DNA from: a virus
DNA: 20,854 nucleotides
Direction: 5' to 3' (one strand)
Virus record (IMG/VR): IMGVR_UViG_3300032046_002556
Coordinates: 1 to 20,854 of that record
This document shows, piece by piece, positions 7,769 to 13,660 of the stretch (its first letter is position 1; each line of letters begins with the position of its first letter). The translations under genes were made by a program, and so were the position numbers. The notes under the pieces were generated by a model. It worked only from the letters and a program-made list of their open reading frames with translations. It was not told the DNA's origin and searched no databases.

Positions 7769-8303
7769 ATTTCCTCTTTATGTATTCTTTATTTTTCTCT
7801 GATAATTGTTTTGGTTTTGACCAATGTATTATCTTTCCGGGAAGACATTCAATTTTATATCCTGCGTCTTCTATCTGAAATCCTAAATCTATGTCTTGAT
7901 AACCTGGATCTTCATAAAATTCATCCATAAATCCTATCTTTTTAATCGCTTCTTTTGAAACACATAATGCTGAAGGATAATCTGGGTTCTTTGTAGAGTC
8001 AGTCAGGTATTGTCCATTTTTAGCTCCCCAGTGTTCAAACTTATCGCTAAATTCCCCATATTTGAAACTACCTACTTCTGCCAACTTATCTGCCCAACCT
8101 TTTGTCACTTGGTGATCGTCGTGTAACAAAATTAAATAATCGCCTTTGGCTTTTCTAATACCCTTGTTTATCTTTGTGTTGTATCCCTTATCGCCTTCTA
8201 TAATTATCAGTTCATAATCTTTAGTATGTTTTTTGATTGAATAGATTAAGCCATCTAAATTCTTATTTCTATTACGGATTGGAATAATTATTGATATTCT
8301 CAT
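7737..8303 (-). CDS. Short GT2-type glycosyltransferase
   Basis: A 188-residue GT-A-fold protein, at the small end for GT2. MRISIIIPIRNRNKNL is the standard N-terminal strand and turn, ELIIIEGD replaces the usual VDDGS, NKGIRKAKGDYLILLHDDH (46-64) gives the helix leading into the DxD-like HDDH, and EDPGYQDIDLGFQIEDAGY is the acceptor-side acidic motif. It lacks any C-terminal extension. There is no good ribosome site; the ATG overlaps the upstream stop (ATGA), so translation probably depends on coupling to the methyltransferase before it. Substrates unknown. Confidence 0.82.
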   Translation of the reverse strand: MRISIIIPIRNRNKNLDGLIYSIKKHTKDYELIIIEGDKGYNTKINKGIRKAKGDYLILLHDDHQVTKGWADKLAEVGSFKYGEFSDKFEHWGAKNGQYLTDSTKNPDYPSALCVSKEAIKKIGFMDEFYEDPGYQDIDLGFQIEDAGYKIECLPGKIIHWSKPKQLSEKNKEYIKRKYAHRILYPLD

Positions 8304-8836
8304 ATTTTTACAACTGCGATAGTATCAACTGTTTTATAAATTTTAAGATTTTGGTCTTTAATGGCATTGGCAACTCCTAAAAAATTAGAATCGTGAAATA
8401 AACAATATTCTTTGACTTTAGGCAACCAGTTCAAAATATCTAATTTAACAGCATCATAGTGATGGTTAGCATCAATAAATAATAAGGATATTTTGTCTAT
8501 TTGCTTTATTATATTTTCATCATCACTCGAACACATAATTAAACTAATATTAGGAAATGGTAATATATTTGCCTCAGTGATTGTTTTATCTGGAGCAAGT
8601 TTTTCTTCTCCTTGATATTTAAAAGATTCAAATTTATCTATCCCAATGATTTTATTTTTAAGACCCTTGAATTGACAAAATTCTGCCATCATTGATGTTG
8701 TCCTACCTTCCCAAATACCTATCTCAACTATTGGATATGAAGTTTTCAACTGATCAATTAATTCTAAAATAATCCGGTGTTCATTCGGAGTCGTATATCC
8801 AGGATTTATCCATTTTTGGATTAATTTTTCAATCAT
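8300..8836 (-). CDS. Class I methyltransferase, Methyltransf_24-like
   Basis: A 178-residue protein. EIGIWEGRTT (38-47) is motif I, IGIDKFE (64-70) is the acidic strand, and FIDANHHYDAVKLDILNW (120-137) followed by CLFHDS (145-150) is the 'ID..H.Y...D...W......HD' pattern typical of Methyltransf_24 proteins. These are found in polysaccharide and glycan clusters, where many are presumed sugar or peptide O-methyltransferases. AGGGAGG lies four bases before the ATG. It overlaps the previous methyltransferase by eight bases and the next GT2 gene by four, so it belongs to the same coupled operon. Confidence 0.82.
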   Translation of the reverse strand: MIEKLIQKWINPGYTTPNEHRIILELIDQLKTSYPIVEIGIWEGRTTSMMAEFCQFKGLKNKIIGIDKFESFKYQGEEKLAPDKTITEANILPFPNISLIMCSSDDENIIKQIDKISLLFIDANHHYDAVKLDILNWLPKVKEYCLFHDSNFLGVANAIKDQNLKIYKTVDTIAVVKI

Positions 8837-9488
8837 TTTTCCTCCCTACGATATAATGACTATAATTTCCTATATTCCCTAAATCTTCAATCTCAAATCC
8901 GGCATCAGATAATAATGTTACCAAGTCGAATTGTGTATAATGATAAGTATGTTCATCTTTCCATTTGCCCTTATAATCCGGTATGTCTTTCCAACTCTTC
9001 AAATCGTTCCACAACCCCTTTTTACCAACGTTCATTGATGTTGTTTCACCGTGTCTTTCTTTCATTACAGTTGAGCAAAAGAAGTGTCCACCATCGTTTA
9101 ACATTTCATAAACTCTCTTAATGGCCGGTAGGGGATTGGAGTTAAGGTGTTCGATTGTTTCAGTCATTATTATCAAATCAAATTTATCTTGTAGCTTTTC
9201 TCCTTCAATATTTAATAAAATAAATTTAATATCATTATCTTTTAGCATTTTAATAGAAGTATATTTATCAGTCATATCAGATGCTGTAATATTATCGCCT
9301 CGCTTTTTAAGCATTAAAGCCAATATTCCATAAGCGCAACCAATATCTAAACTCTTTTTGCTTTTAGGAAGTAAATTAAAGACATCCTCATAATATTGTT
9401 TAAATCCGCTAACATAGTGTTCAAATTGAGGATTCTGTTTGTACTTTGAATTTTCTATCAATACACGTTCAATCATCATTCTTTCCAT
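8829..9488 (-). CDS. Class I SAM-dependent methyltransferase (Methyltransf_11/23-like)
   Basis: A 219-residue protein with a clear SAM pocket: SLDIGCAYGILALML (46-60, motif I), ITASDM (67-72, acidic strand), and IIMTETIEHLNSNPLPA (106-122), the 'ETIEHL' post-motif typical of Methyltransf_23 enzymes; GGHFFCST follows. The start ATG at 9488 has TAGGAG six bases upstream; it overlaps the GT4 gene by 20 bases. It is the first of three methyltransferases in the operon, which differ in family and so probably act on different positions or acceptors. Sugar methylation is inferred from context, not from specific residues. Confidence 0.83.
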   Translation of the reverse strand: MERMMIERVLIENSKYKQNPQFEHYVSGFKQYYEDVFNLLPKSKKSLDIGCAYGILALMLKKRGDNITASDMTDKYTSIKMLKDNDIKFILLNIEGEKLQDKFDLIIMTETIEHLNSNPLPAIKRVYEMLNDGGHFFCSTVMKERHGETTSMNVGKKGLWNDLKSWKDIPDYKGKWKDEHTYHYTQFDLVTLLSDAGFEIEDLGNIGNYSHYIVGRKND

Positions 9489-10533
9489 TGAATACTCCTA
9501 TCCATTGTTTAGCCAATTTTTGGTAGTTAAATATGTCTTTTACACCTTTTTGCATTACTTTTCTAAATTGTTCTTGTCCTTTCGTGTCTTTTAGAATTTG
9601 TATTAGGGCGTCTGCCCAATTATTTAATATTTCCTCACTATTCTGACCATTAGAAATCTTTATTCCATATTTGACCGTCTCATTTAGCGCCGCTTTTGGT
9701 ATAACTACTGGTATAGCTCCGCCTATTTGTGCTTTCATGGCTGTAATACAACTAATTTCATTAAATCCAATACAGGGATATGCCCATATACCAGCGCCCA
9801 GCATTTCTTTGGCCACTTCTTTGTGAGATATACGACCTAAGTGAGTAATACTTTCCTGATCCATCAAGTGTTCTATTTGTTTTTTGAATTCCTGAAAATC
9901 TTTTAGGGGAAGCAACTTTTCAATTGTTTGCCAACCATAGAAAATACGAAGTTTTGCTTGAGGAACTGCAAGTTTTATCTTTGGCCATAGTGTAAGTAAT
10001 TGTACTAATCCTCTATTGTAGAGTGAGCCATAAACCATTGTGTAAGGATCGCGGATTACTTTCTGATTAAAAAGTGAATAGTCAACCGCATTTCTTGTTT
10101 CAATAATTTTATCTCTAAATTCCGGCGCACAACATTGGAGATAATAATCTTGATGCCATTTAGAAAGTGCGAATATTCCATCAAAAGCCACCAAGTAAGG
10201 TATTACTTCCAATGGATTGATGGTGTCGTGTAGCCATAGGTATTTTCTGGCTTTTACTTTATCTAAATGGTGTTTTAGAAGTAATTGGGGGCTACGACAG
10301 ATAATTAGGATATCTGTCTCTTTAACATCAAAATCATCATAGTTTTTGTAAGTCACATTATTATAAGTTCCTTCATCTTCTAAACAACGACTCCAAACCG
10401 TAACTTTATAAGTTTTAGCGAGTTCTTTGGCCATCCCGATAAACATTTCTTCCGATCCACCAATACCAGACTCTATTGACTTAGGTGACCATTGTTCGTG
10501 ACTTGGACCGACATAAATATCGCAGCTTTTCAT
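9469..10533 (-). CDS. GT4-like (GT-B fold) glycosyltransferase
   Basis: A 354-residue GT-B protein. The N-terminal domain has SIESGIGGSEEMFIGMAKEL (19-38), the Gly-rich acceptor loop common in GT4 enzymes, and LWLHDTINP (99-107). The C-terminal domain begins near residue 167 with VYGSLYNRGLVQLLTLWPKI (167-186), has LRIFYGW, THLGRISHKEVAKEM (230-244), and the donor-binding region around E259 (FNEISCITAMKAQIGGAIPV). The SLYNRGL-LL-WP pattern occurs in a group of bacterial and viral GT4 proteins. It overlaps the upstream GT gene by four bases with GGAG seven bases before the ATG. Likely a retaining transferase; donor unknown. Confidence 0.83.
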   Translation of the reverse strand: MKSCDIYVGPSHEQWSPKSIESGIGGSEEMFIGMAKELAKTYKVTVWSRCLEDEGTYNNVTYKNYDDFDVKETDILIICRSPQLLLKHHLDKVKARKYLWLHDTINPLEVIPYLVAFDGIFALSKWHQDYYLQCCAPEFRDKIIETRNAVDYSLFNQKVIRDPYTMVYGSLYNRGLVQLLTLWPKIKLAVPQAKLRIFYGWQTIEKLLPLKDFQEFKKQIEHLMDQESITHLGRISHKEVAKEMLGAGIWAYPCIGFNEISCITAMKAQIGGAIPVVIPKAALNETVKYGIKISNGQNSEEILNNWADALIQILKDTKGQEQFRKVMQKGVKDIFNYQKLAKQWIGVFNGKNDD

Positions 10534-11219
10534 ATAAATTCTCCGTCTATCTTATCTCTTTTAACTATCTTATGAGTCATCTGATACCGACTATTTGCCA
10601 CCGGACTAACTAACTGTTCAATATAGCAATGCTTAGCTATCTTTTTACTTACTTTTATTTCAAATCCTGCTTTGCGGACTTGTAAATAGAAGTAAGTATC
10701 TTCACCGGCTGAAAGTTTATCTCCGCCTACTTGTTCTTGTGAGGCGAAAAGACCAATTCTGCCCTGATTATCTCGTCTGATTCTATGTTGTGTACAAATA
10801 AACCAAGGTTGACTAATCTTTTCAAATACCTCTCGTTTGACTAAAACCGCTCCAATTCCTGCCCAAGCAACACTTTTATCTTTGTCGGTAACTACCGTTC
10901 CATAAGATTTGTTAATTCCTAACGATTTCATCGGATAGTCCATCACCGCAACATCGGTTTTCAGCTTTATCAGTTCTTTTAATCCACCTTTAGGCAAAAT
11001 TATATCCTCATCCAATAAAAGAATATGCGTCCAATCTTTTAATTTAAGAGCTGTTTCAATTAAGAAGTTTCTACATAAAGGAAGCGCCATATCGTGGGTT
11101 CTGATAATGATAGGGATTTGATTGTTATTACTAAGTTCCTTATCTAAAGCATCTTGAACTTCAGTTAGTATAATTCCTCTGGTTGGCATTACTGTGCAGA
11201 TCTTTACATTACTTGACAT
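10530..11219 (-). CDS. GT-A-fold glycosyltransferase, first gene of glycosylation operon
   Basis: A 229-residue protein. ICTVMPTRG (7-15) is the opening strand, THILLLDEDI (64-73) holds the DxD motif (D70, D72), and GAVLVKREVFE and SAGEDTYFYLQVRKAGFEI supply the acceptor-side acidic pair; the second half includes an extended insertion rich in Gln and Arg. The pattern fits GT2/GT-A-like transferases, though it is more divergent than the other two. AGAAGGGA lies about six bases before the ATG. It follows the 174-base capsid-operon intergenic region and heads an eleven-gene run with no gaps. Confidence 0.75.
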   Translation of the reverse strand: MSSNVKICTVMPTRGIILTEVQDALDKELSNNNQIPIIIRTHDMALPLCRNFLIETALKLKDWTHILLLDEDIILPKGGLKELIKLKTDVAVMDYPMKSLGINKSYGTVVTDKDKSVAWAGIGAVLVKREVFEKISQPWFICTQHRIRRDNQGRIGLFASQEQVGGDKLSAGEDTYFYLQVRKAGFEIKVSKKIAKHCYIEQLVSPVANSRYQMTHKIVKRDKIDGEFI

Positions 11220-11275
11220 AATTTTATCCCTTCTATATTGTTACCATATTTACAATTCTTACAACTTATTTTCAT
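11204..11275 (-). CDS. Possible 23-residue CxxC leader peptide of the glycosylation operon
   Basis: ATG at 11275 is preceded by AGGAG four bases upstream and opens 23 codons ending in TAA at 11204-11206, overlapping the glycosyltransferase start by 16 bases. The peptide contains SCKNCKYGNN and a further Cys (GIKLC), which recalls the first half of small CxxC zinc proteins of phages. It could be a real miniprotein, a translational leader that delivers ribosomes to the glycosyltransferase start, or the remnant of a larger Cys-rich gene. The good ribosome site is the main support. Confidence 0.4.
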   Translation of the reverse strand: MKISCKNCKYGNNIEGIKLCQVM

Positions 11276-11292
11276 ATAACTCCTACAATTAA

Positions 11293-11340
11293 AGCCCGTG
11301 GAGTCCGGATAGGAACCACGAGCTTGAATTATTCCGGACT
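11293..11340 (-). promoter_or_regulatory. Interleaved double stem: RNA pseudoknot or two-state switch
   Basis: On the minus strand the order is AGTCCGGA (11340-11333), loop, AAGCTCGTGG (11325-11316), loop, TCCGGACT (11309-11302), CCACGGGCTT (11301-11292). The first and third segments pair perfectly over eight bases; the second and fourth pair over ten with one U-G wobble. Because the stems interleave they form either an H-type pseudoknot or two mutually exclusive hairpins. There is no spacer between the two 3' strands, so a full pseudoknot would be strained. The second hairpin is followed by a weak U-run (CUUUAAUU), so terminator or attenuator function is possible. Confidence 0.6.
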
Positions 11341-11344
11341 TTTT

Positions 11345-11392
11345 GTGTAATCGCTCCAGCCCCCCAAGAAGAGGAGCTGTTTGCCATTACAC
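11345..11392 (-). terminator. Hairpin at 3' end of capsid mRNA
   Basis: One base after the capsid stop codon, GTGTAAT pairs perfectly with ATTACAC across 48 bases. Inside, CAGCTCC pairs with GGGGCTG through one U-G wobble that would be an A-C mismatch on the other strand, so the fold suits RNA copied from the minus-strand genes. There is no U-tract after it (AAAA follows), so it is more likely an mRNA-stabilising 3' barrier than an intrinsic terminator by itself. Confidence 0.5.
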
Positions 11393-11393
11393 A

Positions 11394-12269
11394 TTATGCT
11401 GTGGTGTATTTCATCAAAACATAGTGATCGGAGCGAGCAATGGTTAAACCATAAATCTCATAACCAACCAGTTTTGTTCCAATATAATCAACCGAGTATT
11501 CTGTCTTTGTCGTAACGTCTTTCTGAAGTGCGATAGCGAAAGCGTCTTTGTGAAACAACATTCCATACGCCGACAATGCGGTCGGAGTAGCCACATTGTT
11601 ACTCATCAACACCTTAGCGCCGAATAGTTGTCCAACCTCACCCGTTGCAATAGCAGTTGGGGTTTTCCCACCCGCGTCATAACGAATAAAATCGGTAATA
11701 TTAAGCAAGTCCTCGTAACCATACGGGTCAACAACCAAATAACGATCTTCTCTTGGAACATTCTTCTGATTCAATATACGACTGGCAGTTATAATATCAG
11801 CTTCCATAACACTGCCTGCTGTATGTGTTCCAACTGAGAACGCATTAGTTGCACCAGTAAGAGCAAGTATATCTGTATCTACTGCATCAGCCAAAGCATA
11901 ACCGATTTTTCCAGTAAAGTTGGCGAATAAATCGTATTTACTTTGAACCGAAACAATATCTTCAATTAACTTAGCAACATACTTATATTTTGTGATGTTG
12001 ATAGTAACCTGAGTATCGGTTGCTGAATCATATGAAATTGCCGAACCGGCTGTTTTATCTCTGGCTGATTCATTGCCAAGTTTAGGCATATTGACAGTAT
12101 CGCCATAAGCCAAACCTTCTGGGCTAACGTGCATAATTTTATCAACCATAACAAGTGCTTTTTGACGAGCTTTGAGTATTTCCTTACTCCACAGTTCCGG
12201 AATAAATACTGCGGCAGTAGTTACATCAACCGAATTACCAGTAGATGTCTTCTGGTCTAAAAGAGCCAT
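11394..12269 (-). CDS. Major capsid protein (HK97 fold, podovirus type)
   Basis: A 291-residue protein that fits phage major capsid proteins: an N-arm (residues 1-20), VFIPELWSKEILKARQKALV (22-41, the common N-terminal helix after 'F.PE.WS'), YGDTVNMPKLG (55-65), TKYKYVAKLIEDIVSVQSKY (93-112), GYALADAVDTDILAL (122-136, spine helix), ASRILNQKNVPREDRYLVVD and a C-terminal beta region with the acidic/aromatic end. It directly follows the scaffold gene with a nine-base gap and AAGAGG before the ATG. It would form the procapsid shell with the scaffold and portal. Length is a little short for T7-like shells but normal for small HK97-fold capsids. Confidence 0.85.
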   Translation of the reverse strand: MALLDQKTSTGNSVDVTTAAVFIPELWSKEILKARQKALVMVDKIMHVSPEGLAYGDTVNMPKLGNESARDKTAGSAISYDSATDTQVTINITKYKYVAKLIEDIVSVQSKYDLFANFTGKIGYALADAVDTDILALTGATNAFSVGTHTAGSVMEADIITASRILNQKNVPREDRYLVVDPYGYEDLLNITDFIRYDAGGKTPTAIATGEVGQLFGAKVLMSNNVATPTALSAYGMLFHKDAFAIALQKDVTTKTEYSVDYIGTKLVGYEIYGLTIARSDHYVLMKYTTA

Positions 12270-12278
12270 TTTAACCTC

Positions 12279-12959
12279 TTATTTTGAATAACTATCTAAT
12301 ATTTTGTTCCAATTAGCAGCTTTTTCTTCATCTGATAAAGAACTGATATCAATCTTTTCTTCACCAGTGGAGACCTTGCCACCAGATGGAGTTGTAACAC
12401 CTAACCGACCGGACCGAGAAGCAAGTAATTCTTTTTTTACTTTATTTTCATTAACCTCAATTTGAGCTTTAATCTCGTCAGCCGCATCACTAATCCTCAT
12501 ATTGTTAGCTTGGGCGTAAGAAAACACCGTTCTGGAAAGTTTGTCATTACCTTCAAGGTCAGGATGCTTTTCAAGAGTTACTAAAATATCTTTTTGCATC
12601 TCCTTGTTGGCTTCCGACTTATCTTTCTCATATTGTTGAATTTGTTGTTTTCTAAGTACGCTGTCTGCGATCTGATCTGCGGTTAAATACTCACCTTGAG
12701 GTTCGTCCATAGGGGTTACAGGTTCGGGAGCATTAAATTTCTCCCAATAGTCCGCTTTCTGTTCAGCATCCTTGAGCCGTTTTGACAACTCGTGAATACG
12801 CTGTTCAGCGCGGGGTTTCTTCACTTCTTCCACTGGCTGATCTGACACGTCAGCGGGCGCTGTTTCAGTTTCCGAAGGTGTTTCCGTTTCGGGTGCCGAT
12901 TCCGGGGTAGTTTCTTCTACCGGTGTCTCCTCAGAGACGGTGGCTTCTTCTTTTTCCAT
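12279..12959 (-). CDS. Capsid scaffolding protein
   Basis: A 226-residue, very acidic protein. Residues 1-48 are a Glu/Thr/Pro/Ser-rich low-complexity tail, residues 52-75 are a charged helix likely to form a coiled coil (RIHELSKRLKDAEQKADYWE), and the rest is helical with a Lys/Ser/Gly C-terminus (SGRLGVTTPSGGKVSTGEEK), followed by a short helix (SSLSDEEKAANWNKILDSYS) that may bind coat protein. Acidic N-terminus, helical body, small C-terminal basic/helix module and location just upstream of the capsid gene are the standard features of podovirus scaffolds. AAAGG lies five bases before the ATG. Confidence 0.83.
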   Translation of the reverse strand: MEKEEATVSEETPVEETTPESAPETETPSETETAPADVSDQPVEEVKKPRAEQRIHELSKRLKDAEQKADYWEKFNAPEPVTPMDEPQGEYLTADQIADSVLRKQQIQQYEKDKSEANKEMQKDILVTLEKHPDLEGNDKLSRTVFSYAQANNMRISDAADEIKAQIEVNENKVKKELLASRSGRLGVTTPSGGKVSTGEEKIDISSLSDEEKAANWNKILDSYSK

Positions 12960-12961
12960 TT

Positions 12962-13024
12962 ATACCTTTCTTCGAGTTTATACTCTTCGACGAGTTTGAG
13001 AGAGGGTAATTATTCCTACTCTCA
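12962..13024 (-). repeat. Scaffold mRNA leader: 18-base tandem repeat and hairpin
   Basis: The untranslated leader holds two adjacent 18-base units (12962-12979 and 12980-12997) matching at 14 of 18 positions; the gene-proximal unit carries the AAAGG ribosome site. Upstream, TGAGAG and CTCTCA (13019-13024 and 12997-13002) can form a small hairpin. This could be a translational control element or a past duplication; no function is shown. Confidence 0.4.
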
Positions 13025-13026
13025 CT

Positions 13027-13043
13027 TATAAAAGACGATATTT
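13027..13043 (-). promoter_or_regulatory. 17-bp repeat, copy 2 (candidate late promoter)
   Basis: Minus-strand AAATATCGTCTTTTATA, identical to the other two copies, overlapping the TAA stop of the 89-residue gene and 67 bases before the scaffold start. It would serve the scaffold-capsid pair, the most heavily expressed genes of a phage. Confidence 0.55.
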
Positions 13044-13311
13044 ATTCTTGTGGGCCGAATTTACCTTTAATTTTGCTATTTATATTATATGAACCAAAAG
13101 GTCTTTTGGTTCTACGGTCAATGCCAATAGTTCCACCTATTTGGCGTGGTCTTTTCCCAATACTTCCACCAATAGAAGCTGATACATTCTGGTCTTTATA
13201 AGTACCAATTCTTACTGGGGTACTCAAAGCCGCTTTTTTAATTCTCTGTGCCTGTTGTAATGTCATTTTAGGCATTGCTTTTACTTTGTTGTAAATGTCT
13301 CTAAATCCCAT
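13042..13311 (-). CDS. Small basic protein with IGG(S/T)IG repeats, 89 aa
   Basis: An 89-residue basic protein. The N-terminus (MGFRDIYNKVKAMPKMTLQQ) is helical; the C-terminal half contains two short units, IGGSIGKRPRQ and IGGTIGIDRRTKRPFG, that read as alternating beta strands and basic turns, then SYNINSKIKGKFG. I do not recognise a family. Its place between portal and scaffold suggests a minor head protein or an assembly factor, and the basic repeats could contact DNA or a capsid partner; this is inference. It starts ten bases after the 112-residue gene ends. Confidence 0.6.
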   Translation of the reverse strand: MGFRDIYNKVKAMPKMTLQQAQRIKKAALSTPVRIGTYKDQNVSASIGGSIGKRPRQIGGTIGIDRRTKRPFGSYNINSKIKGKFGPQE

Positions 13312-13321
13312 TTCGTCTCCT

Positions 13322-13660
13322 TTACTTTATATTTTTAATTTGTCGCCACTTTTCTTCTAACTCTTCTAACCTACCAGCTAATAATTCTACTTCCCAGACA
13401 AACTTCATTCGTTCGTTGGCTCTTGTTAGACGGTCGTCTCGTATTTCTTTTTTAAGTCCCGGCCATACCGCCAACATACCCGTCTCTTCAACAGCTTTCT
13501 TTGTTTGTTCTGATAGATGTTTCCAACCTTTAGTGCTTATAAGTTCATTGTATTGGCGGCATTCCTTGAGTTTGGTCGCCAGCACCTTGCGGGATAGGGC
13601 CTGCTGGTCCGGTTGGTTGTCCTGATACGTTTCCAGATATCTGGTTATTTTGTCCGGCAT
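13322..13660 (-). CDS. Helical protein overprinted on the portal C-terminus, 112 aa
   Basis: A 112-residue, charged, mostly helical protein (LTRANERMKFVWEVELLAGR, LEELEEKWRQIKNIK at the end suggest a coiled coil). Its ATG at 13660 has AAGGA seven bases upstream, so the start is well supported, yet the last 116 bases of the portal gene lie in another frame over its first 38 codons. The next in-frame Met is at residue 62, so a short form cannot easily replace it. Family unknown; the position suggests a head-assembly factor or a portal-associated protein. Confidence 0.65.
   Translation of the reverse strand: MPDKITRYLETYQDNQPDQQALSRKVLATKLKECRQYNELISTKGWKHLSEQTKKAVEETGMLAVWPGLKKEIRDDRLTRANERMKFVWEVELLAGRLEELEEKWRQIKNIK

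Noticed and set aside
11345-11392. Rho-independent terminator for the capsid gene
   Set aside because: The stem is good but is followed by AAAA, not a U-run, on the coding strand; the next structure (11293-11340) has a better, though weak, U-run.
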